A stretch of 64,000 bases of DNA, from assembly GCA_930367215.1 (NCBI GenBank), contig OV884060.1:178571253-178635252 (forward strand). The letters are read 5' to 3'. Below the pieces are notes generated by a model. The model saw nothing but the letters and a program-made list of their open reading frames with translations, had not been told where the DNA came from and made no database searches. Source of the stretch: Pollenia angustigena (lineage: Eukaryota; Arthropoda; Insecta; Diptera; Polleniidae). Position numbers and translations under genes: made by a program. This document shows, piece after piece, positions 1-11,232 of this stretch (position 1 is its first letter; every line of letters begins with the position of its first letter).

Positions 1-1340
1 AAAAGGGAACGTTTGTTCCAAACACAATATATTTCTTTATTTATTTCAACTTTGGACTGTCCCAGCCACTAGTTTAAAAATTTCGTCTGAGACTCTGGAA
101 GTCATGGAGAGATAACTTTGTCCACAATTGATAAAGTAAAGTCTTTAAAAAGCAGCATTTCCCACATAAAAATGTTAGCTCCAAAAAAAAAAACAATACC
201 ACCATCTCTACTTTAATCGCAAGGGATATTTAATTTATTAGGATGGCTAGTGATGGATTTTTTACTAGCTCTTCCACTAGCTTCTCAAAAGCGATTCTTG
301 CGTACCTCAAAATAATAATCAAATTAACGCAACCGCAATCAAAATGTTCTTTAAAAAAAATAATATTGATGCCGTAATACAAAAGTCTTCAGAACCAGAA
401 CATTCTTTAATTCAAGAAGTGGACTGTGTCCATGGTGTTATTGACCGGTAATTAAAGAATATTGAAATTCATAGTCCTCTTCATTTACTAAATTTGCTTA
501 AAACAATGCCAAATAATAAAACAAAACTTAAAGTTATGGAAATGCTTCCGGAAAATTTTCGCACATCCTCGTTGGAAGCAAATAAAATGGACTTTCGAAA
601 AGTCCCTTTTGCTAAAATTAAAGTACTTCTAAACAGTTAAAATAATGATTTATGTATATATTATAAAACTTCTACCAGAGAGGAAAAATATAAAAAATGC
701 AATTTTGGTTAAGTCTGCATCAAAAAATTGTTTGAAAACTCCTGAGAATTTGTTGACGAATGTTTTGAAAATATCGAAACCATCATTTATTTCCAGCGAT
801 ATAAATAGAGACATAAAAGACTTGCTTATATTTCTTCCACGTGTTGATAAAGCTTAATATAAAAATTTACTCCATATTAAGTTTTAAATTTTCTTTTTAC
901 TTTTGCATTATTTAAGTTGTTTAATTGTGGCTTTTTATGTAACTTTTCATAACAGTAGAACTGTTTTTTCTGTTTTTGTAAAGTAAAATCAAATAAAAAA
1001 AGTATGAAAAGTATAAAAAAAAAAATTCATCTGAACAACAAGTTACTCAATACACAGCAAAAAGTATACGTATGCAGCACAAAAAGCAACTTTTTTAATT
1101 TTTTTTTTTTTTTAGAAAAGTGGCGTATGCGGCACAAAACAATATTTTTCATTTCAAAACATATACCGGAAGCAGTGGTAAAAATATAAAAAAATTCTAT
1201 CGGGTACAATTTGAGAAATCTTCATGTAAATCTTCTTTGTCGTTTTTCTCCACTCCGACTTTTTGGCATATGCGCCAAACCAATTCTGAGCTGACGTATG
1301 CTTATTGATGTTTGATGTTATTTAAATTTAATATTTCTTT
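1..1340. other. AT-rich sequence with unrecognised decayed coding fragments
   Basis: No intact gene is seen. On the + strand, two stretches (about 344-640 with one internal stop, then 645-857, a 70-codon open frame) have codon-like composition and could be pieces of one decayed protein-coding element, but I recognise no domain. The 1004-1310 part is low-complexity A/T sequence, and its overlapping short frames on both strands look fortuitous. Probably old transposon debris. Confidence 0.4.
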
Positions 1341-1343
1341 TAC

Positions 1344-1682
1344 TTTTTTTATGGCATAAGCATCGGTAGTAACAAGTTCTTCAATAACATTCTTAAATTG
1401 CTCAAAGTTTTTTTTAATAGATTTCTGAAGCTTCTATCCAGGTTCCTCTTCTTGTTAATTCTGGCTGCGGTGGTGACGGTACCAAGAGATACATTGCATT
1501 TAAAATGGCAACTCGTGAAGGAGCCTTTAAAAATATTTTTTGCGTGAAACCAATTAATCAATATTATCTGCAACTCGGTGTAATCCATGTGCCAAGCAAG
1601 TAACATGTAACAGTTTTGGATAAATTGTTTAAGGACAATTGGCAGCCTTAACCATGTAAGGTGCTGCATCGGTTAAAAATTG
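1344..1682 (-). pseudogene. Decayed hAT-like transposase fragment (DUF659-like region)
   Basis: Read on the minus strand from 1682 downward, the frame starting at the Thr-Asp-Ala-Ala-Pro-Tyr-Met-Val codons gives a block with the motif HVTCLAHGLHRVA. This is characteristic of the DUF659/RNase-H-like part of a group of arthropod hAT-derived proteins. After a frameshift near 1540 the other frame continues with the family-typical KAPSR...[10 protein letters not shown] region, then shifts again near 1430 into a helical Lys-rich tail. Several in-frame stops and at least two frameshifts make it clearly non-functional. No terminal repeats were found for it. It is a different lineage from the BED-hAT genes elsewhere in the window. 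Family recognition is from motif memory and is fairly confident; its extent is approximate. Confidence 0.7.
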
Positions 1683-1736
1683 AAGGATCTTTTGTCGAAA
1701 TCTTGTATTTTAAGCAGAGCTCAAAAAAATGTATTA

Positions 1737-3869
1737 CAGTAGAATCTTAAAAAAGTTAACCAAAATGCCCCAAGGGGTATTAACTTTTATGAACTTTTAA
1801 CTTTTCTAAGCGCGTTTTTTAGTCGAAAAAATAAATTATGTAATAAATTTTAAATGTAATACACAACTGTTTTTAGATGCAAAATGTTATGTTTTTTTAT
1901 TATTTATTATTAAAACGGTTAAATAGTTTTCATTATTACAAATTAGAAACATAGGTTTAATTTGTACTGGGTACTAAACTTCACAATCATCCTCAGTTTT
2001 TTCGTGCGTAAAAAATTTTAATTTATAGTGGTTTAAAGAAGCAGTCAAGGCTTGTTTGTTTCTTTTCTTTTGTATAATAACTCTTGATCATTTTCGTGCG
2101 CATATTGACTAGGTCTGCCACTTGATTTGCATCCTTGTTGCTTTCAAACCATTTTATAACATCATTGATGCTTTCATCTGCTTTCGAGAAACTTACTTTA
2201 GATCGTTGAATATTTTCCTCGATAATTGACACGTCGTTTTCATTATCGGTAACTTCGGAATCATCGTTATTTTCTGAAATTTCGTCATTGTTCCAATTTA
2301 TGATTACATTAATGCCGATGTCAACATTATCTCCAACCTTTGATATCAACAATTGAACTTCGCGAAGTGTGTCGTTGTGTGGACTTTTTGATAGAATCAT
2401 TTCAGCGAGAGGAATTTCGTCTTCGCTCTCATACTGATCGTCATCCCACTTTTTTATCTTGTTCCATGCTTTTGTCAGGACTTCTTGAGGTAGTTCATCC
2501 CAGACTAATTTTAGTAGCAAAACAGCAGCACAGATTGTATGTGCCTTTAAAATTTTTTCGACCGGAACGGTTTCTTGCGCGACAATGTTGCACAACAATT
2601 TAGATCGATATCCTAACTTGACCAGTCTTAGTGGATTTTTATCCATGGGTTGCAAAACTGCAGTTACGTTAGGTGGTAAAAGCATTGTTGCAATTTGCCC
2701 ATCATCAGATTGCAACATATCAATTGGCTTATGGGCAGTACAGTTATCAATCAGCAACAATGCATTTGGTAGTAAATTATTGTCAGCCGAAACCAGTTGA
2801 AAAATAACTCTGTGGTCATCCACGACTTCTTCGAATTTGCGTACTCCAATGGATTTTCAAATCCCTTAAAACAACGAGGATTTGCAGATTTACCAATAAC
2901 CAAAGGTTTCAATTTGTGCGAACCATCTGCGTTCGCACACAACAAAAGAGTCATTCTTTCCTTTGCAATTTTTCGGCCCGATGCTGTCTTTTCGCTTGCG
3001 ATAAAAAAAAGTCCAGTTTCATCTGCGTTGTAAAGTTGTGAATCGCATAACTTCATTTCATTGATTTTAGCACGTAAATTATGAATAAAAGGTGAAACAC
3101 CTGAGGTTTCACTTGAAAGGATTTCGCCACAAATTTTTAGATTGCGAATACCGTACCTCCTTCTAAAATTGGCTAGCCACCCATCACTGGCATTAAATGT
3201 TTTTCCAGGGTGCATTTTTGCGATTTCGTACTTGGCCCAGGTTTTTAAAATTAGTCCATTCAATGCACAGTTACGCTGCCGTTGGTTTAAAAACCACTTG
3301 TACAACTTTGACTCAAGATCAGCATATTCCGGTTTATGAAGAGTTTTCCTGTTAGATTTTTCATATGAGTTCGCAACAGCCTCCAAGATTTACGTTACGT
3401 TTTTTCTTTATCTTTGATATGGCTACTTTGGATACACCACAATTCAACGCCAATCGCTTTCCGTGCACACCTTGATCAAGCATTTTTAAAATCTGTACTT
3501 TTTGCTGCAAGTCCAACCTGATTTGTGATATTTTCTTCTGCTTTGGCATTTTTTAAATAAGCACTGCACAACTCACAAGCTAAACACTGACTACTAACAA
3601 GAACTTCAACAGCAATGTTGAGGATGGACAACATTTTTGGCAGCTCAAAATAAAAAGGAAGTTCGGGGAATACCATTATCTATTAAACAAAAATAAAGAT
3701 TTAGCGTTGCCACTGAGAAGATTTTGAGTGATCAAGCTGCCACTATTATGACTGAAACAGCCGATGTTTAAAAAAAATTTACACGCTCTAACAAAAAATA
3801 ACAAAAAACTGTTAACTTATATCCGCTTGTTTAACTTTTACGCGAGTAAACTTTTATAAGATTCTACTG
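1737..3869 (-). mobile_element. pogo-like (Tc1/mariner superfamily) DNA transposon, near full length
   Basis: The element is bounded by inverted termini CAGTAGAATCTTA at 1737 and its complement TAAGATTCTACTG ending at 3869. It is flanked by TA dinucleotides (1735-1736 and 3870-3871), the target duplication expected for this superfamily. The length of 2133 bp matches a typical pogo element of about 2.1 kb. It carries one broken transposase gene on the minus strand and little else. Intact ends with a frameshifted gene suggest a moderately young copy that can no longer make its own transposase. Confidence 0.92.
2023..3549 (-). pseudogene. pogo-type transposase, frameshifted
   Basis: A cut-and-paste transposase. 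Reading on the minus strand: 3549 down to about 3385 encodes a psq/CENP-B-type helix-turn-helix (start MPKQKKISQIRL). A frameshift near 3385 moves to the 3386-2751 frame, which holds the second CENP-B/Tc5-type DNA-binding helix region and the first catalytic Asp in NADETGLF (residue 122 of that frame), then WMTTELFFNWF. A second frameshift, probably with a small deletion, lies near 2775-2790. The 2823-2023 frame then holds the second Asp in LLIDNCTAHK and the third acidic residue in LQPMDKNP, giving the DDD set usual for pogo/Tigger. The C-terminus has an acidic stretch and ends in QTSLDCFF followed by KPL, a consensus PCNA-binding (PIP) box as known for pogo transposases. Two frameshifts make it inactive. 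Confidence 0.9.
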
Positions 3870-4429
3870 TAATTGATTTAAAAAAAAAATTAAGGGTTTT
3901 TTTTGTGTACAATTTGGAATTTTTTTGAAGAACCTTTTTCATAATATGGAAATTTAAAATGTAAAATTATGCAAAAATGTGCATATAAAACCAAAATATG
4001 CCACAATATGCAAAAACAAATCGATGCCATTTTAACGCAAATTTAATGATTCGGAGAGATAATTGGTCGACATCGATTTGAGATTATCGACAAAAAACAT
4101 GCATTTGCATGGAAATCGCAGCCCTATTTATTAACAACTAGCGGATGCCCGGCATGTTCTTCTACGCTTCTCTCCCCTCAGGGGTTTTTTTTTTTTTTTT
4201 TTTTGTTTAAATGAATAGCTTATGTGTTTATATAAGAAGGAGTCTATTTTGCTTTAAATTTAATTAAAATCTATTTTTTTTTTGCCGAAAAAGATCAAAA
4301 GGAAAAATGAATTACTTAAGGCTAGTTTTCACTATGTATTAGACTTTGTTTTAATACATGTCAACAACTCAAGCAAATTTAAGAATTTCATGAAACCGCC
4401 ATATTTGTATGTTTGAAATTCTTAAAATT

Positions 4430-5028
4430 GTCCCTGCAGTGTCTAGGATGCCCCTAGCTAGATCAAATGTATGACCAACCCCACTTATTTTCATCTCAAT
4501 CATTTATTTCTAACATATCTACCCGGTATTTCCATTCTGTAAAGGGGCTCCCATACAAAATGTTCAATGCAGACTTAAACTATATTGAAGAAAGAGAACC
4601 ATAAATGCATAGAAGTTGCCCCTAGTGGGATATAGTGTATGACCGACCTCAATTAGTTTTTTGACCCTAACATTTTCTCGAGATATACTTGCGCTATATC
4701 TCCACTTTTTATGAATTCTTAAATTAATTAAAATTTGTCGACTTTTGTGAATTAAATCAAAAGTGTCGAACTGTATAGCTTGATTTGTTTGTAACATCGT
4801 TTTTTATATGTCTGGAAAAAAATTAGAAACATAGCTGCATCTTCCAATTTTTTATGAATTTTTAACAAACAAATTTCGAAATGTTACTAAAAAATAATTT
4901 TTTTTTACAAAAAAAAATGTTTCTAAAAATACGGAGCATTCTATAAAAAAACTTAAATTTTACCTAAAGGAAATTTTATTGCGCAATTTCGGTTTTTTTT
5001 TTTTTTTTTTTTTTTGTAAACTAAACCG
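4430..5028. repeat. Dispersed repeat R1, copy 1
   Basis: This stretch, with motifs such as CCCCTAG, GTATGACCAACCCCAC and GACCGACCTCAATTAG, aligns along its length with 46680-46828 joined to 48515-48935. The second copy is interrupted by a piggyBac-like element; this one is not, so it supplies the empty-site comparison. A short extension resumes at 5306 (CCTCCTCCATTTTCG), also present in copy 2 at about 48967. No coding potential was recognised. Confidence 0.75.
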
Positions 5029-5030
5029 TT

Positions 5031-5305
5031 TCACTTTGATTGAGGAAAACATAATGTTTCGTTTTGATATACTTAATAAAATTTATAAAAAAAAAACTGG
5101 AAACAAGTCCAAAAACTTCCTGGCCAGGCCCAGGTATACAAGGGTTAAGAAAAGTACCTGCATTGAAACAAATAAAAAAGATATATATTTTTATGTTTTT
5201 CTTTGACATTTTCAAAACCGAAACCGAACCGAAACCGACCGGTTTTAATCATTTTAATACCGAAACCGCGGTTTCACATTTTTACGGTTTTTAGCAAACT
5301 CTAGT
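5031..5305 (+). repeat. Repeat with AACCGAAACCG subterminal motifs, copy 1
   Basis: About 275 bp running from CACTTTGATTGAGG to TTAGCAAACTCTA, closely matching 59322-59570 over its whole length. The right part is packed with AAACCG/CGGTTT motifs, and a related block lies at 58001-58090. It interrupts repeat R1 (compare 48935-48975), so it inserted after R1. The end AGCAAACTCTA could be a hAT-type terminus, but the partner end is not visible here. Confidence 0.65.
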
Positions 5306-5458
5306 GAAACCTCCTCCATTTTCGAAATAACGTAATATCTCAATAACAAGAGCTGACATAAAGAAACGATTAGCATCATTGGATTGAGCATACCCGAATT
5401 AAGTAAAACGACAGGTGCCCCGGTTCGTTTAAAAAAAATTGTCAAATTCTAGCACAGT

Positions 5459-5885
5459 CCCAATAAAAAATGTTATCATTTTGCGAAGCACTAATGGTTC
5501 ATTTAAAAAAATAAGCGCACAATTATGCGCTACGCAATAAGACATACAGAAATGCAGTAAAGTAAGTGAAATAACTCTTAACATTTTTTATAAAAAATAA
5601 ATAAAATTTCAAGTGCTACGGCATTCCCTTACTACGAAGCAGGTTTGTAAGGGAGAATACTAAAAAATAACTGTAAAAAAACATTCAGTGTGTGAAGCTG
5701 TTCGTTACATCCAACAATTTTTTTATGCGCTGAATAATGCTCTTTATGTGTCAAAAATGTATTGCTTCAAAGTGGGAACTCGCCATATAAAATTCATGTC
5801 TTCCGTAAGCGCAATGGTAAGCGAAACTCTTACATTTCTCCCTTACAAACCTGCTTCGCTCGAAGCTTAATTTTTTATTGGGGTG
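5459..5885. mobile_element. Inverted-repeat element with CCCAATAAAAAAT termini
   Basis: CCCAATAAAAAATG at 5459 pairs with ATTTTTTATTGGGG ending about 5884. An internal inverted pair also exists (CGAAGCAGGTTTGTAAGGGAG at about 5633 with its near complement at about 5836). Roughly 425 bp, with no transposase. The target duplication is not clear, so the class is unassigned. It lies within the split MITE that precedes gene C exon 3. Confidence 0.55.
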
Positions 5886-6094
5886 TAACACATTCGATCA
5901 GGGCATTATATCAATAAAAGCATGTTCATATGTGATAGTGTGAATATAAACTATAATGTTGAAGTAGATTTTTTGGCAGTCTTAACATAACTCGTAAGAT
6001 TTCTATGTATATCACAAAGCATTATGGAATACGTAAGACTTGTGTAAAAGTGTAAACTATCCCTTAACATAAAAAACTTTTCTTTCAATTTCAG

Positions 6095-7254
6095 GCCAAA
6101 ATATTTACGCAACAGTTCAACAGATTTTAGAAGATTTTGATTGTCAAATTTCCAGTAAATTCATAATAGTAACCGATTGTAACGATAAAACTACTGAAGC
6201 CTTTCAAAATTGTCCAAATTTAACATGTATAACCCAGTTACTCAATAATGCCATACAAAGTTCAATAGAGCAAGTTCCCGAGGCTGCACAACTTATAAGT
6301 TCATGTATAAAACTAGTCAATTTTATAAAGAAAAAACCTCTTGATAACTCTTTTTTAAGTGACTTATTTCCGAACTATTGTCCCAGTCGTTGGAATACAA
6401 TGCACAAAATGTTAAGTGCTATAGAAAATAACTGGACTGAAATCGAAACAACTCTTCGAAATGAAAATGAAACTGCAAAAATTTCATCGATCAGTAAAAC
6501 CCTTTTAATGGCTTTCACAAAAACTCTTCAGCCATTTGAAGATGCCATAGACACCCTAGAGGAGGATAAAAGTCCAACGCTACATTTAGTAATATTGTAT
6601 TTGCATGAGCTTAAGAAGTCATGTGACACAAATGAAGGCCAACATAATGAGTTCGATTTTAAAGAGAGTTTGAAGAAAAATTTACGATTCTATTTGGAAA
6701 AAATATCTAATGAAAACATTACAATTCTTCATAAATTAGCACTTTTCCTTTATCCTCCCACCAACAAACTGCTACAATTTGACAACAAGGAAAAGCAATA
6801 TATCGAGTCAGAGTGTATACGTCTAATGAAATCGTTTAAAACTGAAACACAGCCTACTGTTTATCCAGAACCTGATTCTCCAACCCAACCGTCTTGTAAA
6901 CGTAACAAATTATTTTCAGATTTTATAGAAGCTGAACCAAATCAAGATCCCAACGAACTCATTGTCCAGGAAATAGAATTTTATAAAAACACTCGCGTTG
7001 CGAACAGCGCAGACTTTGATGTTTTTGACTGGTGGGATATACAGAAGGATTATTTCCCACTGCTTTATAAATTAGTCTGCACCGTATTGCCAACACCGGC
7101 ATCTTGTGGTGTTTCGAGAAAAATTTTTTTGTCTGCTGGTAATTTGCTATGCGAAAAATCCGATCATGCCTCTAACGAGACGGAAGCAGAACAAATCATG
7201 TTTATAAGCACAAATAGCAAAAGTGATGAACTTGATAGATATTTTTCGGCTTAG
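6095..7254 (+). pseudogene. Gene C: partial BED-hAT family gene (exon 3 only)
   Basis: Homologous to the long third exon of genes A and B. A polypyrimidine tract and AG acceptor end at 6094. The frame continues open from the split codon at 6095 to a TAG stop at 7252, about 385 residues. It includes the second aspartate (IIVTDCNDK, versus VTDGGSK in A and B) and the hAT C-terminal dimerisation region (FDWWDIQKDYFPLLYKL). The (S/A)-E-R catalytic motif of hAT enzymes is S-R-K here, so the Glu is missing as in A and B. No BED exon is found upstream within the window. Either the gene is 5'-truncated, or its first exons lie beyond position 1 across an intron filled with transposons. An AATAAA poly(A) signal is at 7466-7471. 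The open frame argues against long neglect; I call it partial. Confidence 0.75.
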
Positions 7255-7734
7255 AAAATTGTACCAATGCTAAAAACGTTTTACGGCTTTATGCAAAAAG
7301 TTAAAGTGAACTTGAAGCGTTCGTTGAAACCATTTTTTCATGCAGATTTTTATTTTATAAATAATGTAATTTTATTAATAATTTAATTTTATAAATAAGC
7401 TGAAAATATCAATATAATTTGTTAAAAATAAAAGTTGATAAGCTTTTAAGTGTGACTAAAAGTGAAATAAAAGGACTTAAAGAAACTAAATAAAAATATT
7501 TTTCAAAATATACGAATGTATTCTAAATGAAACAAGCCAATCATATTCACAATTTTTTCTTTCAGCGTACAAGCGATAGATGAGGAAAGAAATGCGCTTT
7601 AAATTTGTTCTATATTGAAAACTTATCCAGTAAACAAGACCCCATACAAAGTCCAGGATTTAGAAAAAAATAGTTACTACATACCGCTCCTTTATTGCAT
7701 AAAAATATTTATTTATTTTAATAAAAAAGTTTAA

Positions 7735-8130
7735 AGGCTCAGTTAGTCTTTACTTTCTGTTCTGTTACGAATCAGCTAATTTGTTTTTGTTATTAAAAAA
7801 CCTGTGAAATTGATTAGTTTTTCTGTTCTGTTGCGGTTTAGTTTGTTAAAATCAAAAAATTGTTAAGTTATTGTAAGTGACAGCAAAATAAATAATAAAA
7901 ATACATATTTATGTTGAAATAAACTATTTTTTGATTTTAAGAATTCATAAAATTTAATTTCTTCAAATTTATTTGCATTAAAGTGACTGAAATTAAACAA
8001 TGGACGGTGCAAAACTAATAAATTTGTCATAAATGGCTGATAAGTTGCTACAGAAAAAGTAACTATTACAATTTCGAAACAGAACGGCACGGAAAGCAAC
8101 AGAAACAGAAAGTAAAGACTAATTCTGCCT
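7735..8130. mobile_element. PIF/Harbinger-type MITE, AGGCTCAGTTAG family
   Basis: Termini AGGCTCAGTTAGTC at 7735 and GACTAATTCTGCCT ending at 8130. The arms extend about 30 bp (AAAGTAAAGACT region) with flanking TAA at 7732-7734 and 8131-8133. 396 bp, non-coding. A second, shorter member of the same terminal family is at 32671-32840. The 3-bp TWA duplication is the usual signature of PIF/Harbinger elements. Confidence 0.85.
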
Positions 8131-8196
8131 TAATACGCACAAAAATTGTTTTTCTAGAAAAACGAAAACTAATGTTTAAATTAATTTTAAATATAA

Positions 8197-8575
8197 AGCT
8201 ACGTTCACAATCAAAAAAACAATTTCGTTTTTTCTTCTATCTTTTTTCCAAAGTATTTCATATAGTTTTCTTTCATTTTTAGAACAAAAATGTAACTAAA
8301 ATTTTTTTAAAAATGTAACTAAAGTTGAGTCAACTAGAACATCAGCAACAATTTGTATGAAATTGTTTCTGACGTTTAAAATAATTTTATTTAGTTTTGA
8401 ATGAAAATTTTAACAAAATGTTTACAAAAATAAATGCAAAATATTGTTGTGGCTTAAATTTGCATACGGTTTCTTGATGCAAAATGTGTGTAGTTAAAAA
8501 AGAAATTGTTGCTCTATTTAATAGAGTCTATTATGAACACCAAGTGAAAATGTTTTTTTGATTGTGAACGCAGCT
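8197..8575. mobile_element. PIF/Harbinger-type MITE, AGCTRCGTTCACAATC family
   Basis: AGCTACGTTCACAATC at 8197 pairs with GATTGTGAACGCAGCT ending at 8575. The arms continue into A/T tracts of about 25 bp. Flanking TAA at 8194-8196 and 8576-8578. 379 bp, no coding capacity. Confidence 0.85.
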
Positions 8576-9040
8576 TAAGCTGCTCGATGGATTTTTTTTG
8601 TTAAAAATAACGTGGATCGCGAGATACTTATGTATGTATGTTCTCTGTTGAAACTTAAAGCCGTTATAGCTTTTTGCATAAAATATAAAAAGCTATTAAG
8701 ATTTATTTCAAATAATTTAAACCTCTTTTTAACCATTCATTACACTTATATTTTTAAAAAAATAGATATACGTGTGTGTTCTAGAATCCGAATCCACTCG
8801 AAAGTGGATTACTTTAGCATTTTTTGTGTTCTGCATTTCACATCCACATGTTTTTATTCGTTTTCAATTAGAGTAGTAATGGGTTGGTGAAAGTAAAACG
8901 AATCGACTTTTATTCTAATATTTGATAACATTTTTAACAAAAAAATAAATTTTGTTTTTAGCTTAAAATCTTCTTTATCCAATTTAATCAAAAATATATC
9001 GTTATAATTAGTATTGTGGTTATTTTGTTGAACTATTTAT

Positions 9041-9793
9041 GGTTTTTAATCCAAATTTTTATATTTTTTTTAATTAGGCTTAAGTTCATGAAATTTAATT
9101 TTTATTAAATTATTTTTATGAAGAAAGGAATTTTACAACATGAAAATTAATTAAAATTGTTATTGATAATCTTTCATTCTTGACGGGGCTCGGGCTCGAA
9201 CCCTGGCCGGCAGGTTACCATGACATGTTTCGATCGCAACCACTCGATCTCCTCAGATGGATTTGCCGTCTTACACTCGCAGCCATCGACGACTGCTGAC
9301 GTCACTAGTCAAACATCAATCCTTAAACCAAATTGTATTTTAACATTTGGTAGATCGAAATTTGCTTTCCTGAATGATTATCCATTTTAATTGATTTTAC
9401 ATGTTTTTTCCTTTACTTCTGTTTTTTCGTACTTTCGTCAAGAATTTTTCTTGAAGTCCAAGTACACTTTTTGTTTTTTCACTTTGTCTTTCTCTTTTCC
9501 GTTGACCTTTTTCAGCACAACTTGAAGGACAAATGTACACATAGAGCTCGTGCCTTAGCTTTAACAATAATTAGTATTGTGGTTATTTTGTAGTGGTTGC
9601 GATCGAAACATGTCATGGTAGCCTGCCGGCCAGGGTTCGAGCCCGAGCCACGTCAAGAATGAAAGATTATCAATAACAATTTTAATTAATTTTCATGTTG
9701 TAAAATTCCTTTCTTCATAAAAATAATTTAATAAAAATTAAATTTCATGAACTTAAGCCTAATTAAAAAAAATATAAAAATTTGGATTAAAAA
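9041..9793. repeat. Long inverted repeat containing two tRNA-like (SINE-type) heads
   Basis: Arms 9041-9245 and 9592-9793 are near-perfect reverse complements about 203 bp long, separated by about 350 bp. Each arm contains the RNA polymerase III B-box-like motif GGTTCGAGCCC inside GGCCAGGGTTCGAGCCCGAG. Upstream at tRNA-like spacing is an A-box-like ATCGAGTGG (left arm, read on the minus strand) or GTAGTGGTTGCG (right arm, + strand). The A/T-rich remainder of each arm would be the SINE body. A direct repeat ATTAGTATTGTGG occurs just outside the left arm (9007) and just before the right arm (9570), and ATATATCGTTAT flanks both sides (8995, 9789). Two opposed SINEs or one foldback duplication are both possible. 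Confidence 0.6.
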
Positions 9794-9889
9794 TATATCG
9801 TTATCTAAAATGCAAAAGTCCTTAACTTACCCTAAATTTAAAATCGACTTTTTCATTATTTTGATGTAATTACAGTTTATTTTTTTTTA

Positions 9890-10420
9890 ACGATTTTTAT
9901 GTTATTTTCAGACAATTTGTTTTTTTAATTGATTTAGCGATCTCAAATTAGTTTTTTTGTTTGTTTAAAATTTTGCGATTTTTCGCGAATTTTAGCCATG
10001 TTCGCGATAGAAGCGATTTGTTTCAGTAGGTTTTCTGATTCTTTACAGCTTTAACGATTTATAATAAATAGTAGACTTTGCTATCATGCCGATGTTAAAA
10101 AATTTTTTTGCGAATTTCCGCGAATTTAGCAATTTTTACCTAATTTTTGCCAATCCTTATAGTTTAAGGGACTTTAAATCAATTATTATGTCTGGTTTGA
10201 AATATTAAAAATTTACGAGATGTTTCGCTATTTTTGCAATTTTTTTTTTTTTGTTATTTTCCGGCATTTTGTTTTTTTTTTTTACCGATTTAGCGATTTC
10301 AAATAAATTTTAGTGTTTGTTTAAGAGATAGAAGCTATTTTTTCCTGTGATTCTTTACAGCTTTCACGATTTTAAAAAAGTATTAAACATTGCTATCATG
10401 CTGCAGTTAGCAATTTATCG
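9890..10420 (+). repeat. Tandemly duplicated AT-rich repeat (Q), copy 1
   Basis: Two diverged units about 345 bp apart share the order: GATTTTTATGTTATTTTC, GATTTAGCGAT, TTTGCGATTTTTCGCG, TTCTTTACAGCTTT and TTTGCTATCATGC. The same arrangement recurs at 27370-27870. No coding capacity recognised. Confidence 0.6.
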
Positions 10421-10944
10421 CTCTTTAGTCCAAAAAAAGTTTTTTCGAACAAAAACTTCGAATACACAAAAACATGTGGATTTGAGAACACCAATTTATG
10501 AATTATGCGGATTTATAAAATTTTTCGTTTTCAATTCGAGTCGAAACCTAGAACATACCTGATAGTATTTGTTAAAGCAAACACAAAGTAGAAACCGCAT
10601 AGTATATCGTCTGTTGGTTTTGTTCTACATGCTTTGAATATTTTAACTTTTGCATCGAAAATTTGATGCATAGCACAAAAAGTGACAAATGAAGCAAAAC
10701 AATGAGAACTGTAAAATTAAGGATATCAGGCAATGTCAGAGCTAGATTTCTCTAAATATATTCGAGACATCCAAACAGGTATTAAATGTTAAAAAAGGGT
10801 GTCCTTATTATTATATAGAATTGATTTAAAACTAAATTTTTGTAAAAATGTGCCTGCCAGAAATTTAAAAACTAATTTTAGCAATTACCAAAAAAAGCGA
10901 TAATAATAAATTAAATTGAAGTTAAAAAAAAAAACAATTTGTAG

Positions 10945-11232
10945 ATTTAGGCTGATGCAGCCGATCTTCATGGGTTCTCTAAAGCAACAGTGTGTAGAAT
11001 TTCAGCCAGAGTGGCTCGTGCCTTAGCTCGCTGGGGCAATAGAAAAATTATAATGTCTTCATCTCTTATAGAGGAAGCAATCCTAATGAGAGAATTTAAG
11101 AAATTTAAAAATTTCCCAGACGTTATTGGTACGCAGATACGAATCAAAAAAAAAAAAAAACCGCCGGGAATTTTGCCCAATATTATATAAACAGAAAGGG
11201 TTACTATACCCTGAATGTTCAGGTAAATGAAA
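10945..11232 (+). pseudogene. PIF/Harbinger nuclease (HARBI1-like) remnant
   Basis: The frame from 10954 reads DAADLHGFSKATV, then RISARVARALARW, then EFKKFKNFPDVIGTQIRIKK. This matches the N-terminal half of HARBI1/PIF nucleases: a helical region followed by the FPxVIG...DGTHIPI-like strand that carries the first catalytic Asp. Here the Asp-Gly of DGT is missing or displaced (IGTQIRI). An A-tract at 11146-11160 breaks the frame; in another frame the family-typical NRKGYY.LNVQV segment follows (about 11170-11225). Only about 90 codons of a roughly 350-400 residue protein remain. It is a dead fragment, but it shows that an autonomous Harbinger lineage existed in this genome, relevant to the many TWA-flanked MITEs in the window. 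Confidence 0.75.

Larger units (their letters stand above)
4319..6064. mobile_element. MITE with GGCTAG-type termini, split by later insertions
   Basis: Positions 4319-4374 match one end, and about 5925-6064 the other end, of the intact 353-bp element at 34539-34891. The match is in the orientation that puts AGGCTAG at 4319. The outer flanks both read TTAA (4316-4319, 6064-6067). About 1.5 kb of unrelated repeats (4375 to about 5925) separate the halves, so this copy was broken by later insertions. Its right end lies just upstream of the splice acceptor of gene C exon 3, so the element sits in what was that gene's intron. Confidence 0.65.

Noticed and set aside
1349..1669. 106-codon minus-strand frame as an intact protein
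   Set aside because: The recognisable hAT motifs are in other frames of the same strand; this frame bridges frameshifts.
9590..9665. Functional tRNA gene
   Set aside because: Box-like motifs exist but the cloverleaf stems do not pair convincingly and the sequence is part of a repeated arm; a tRNA-derived SINE is more likely.
10990..11190. 66-codon open frame as a host gene
   Set aside because: It is a fragment of a PIF/Harbinger nuclease; the frame is opened by the A-tract and the protein resumes in another frame.
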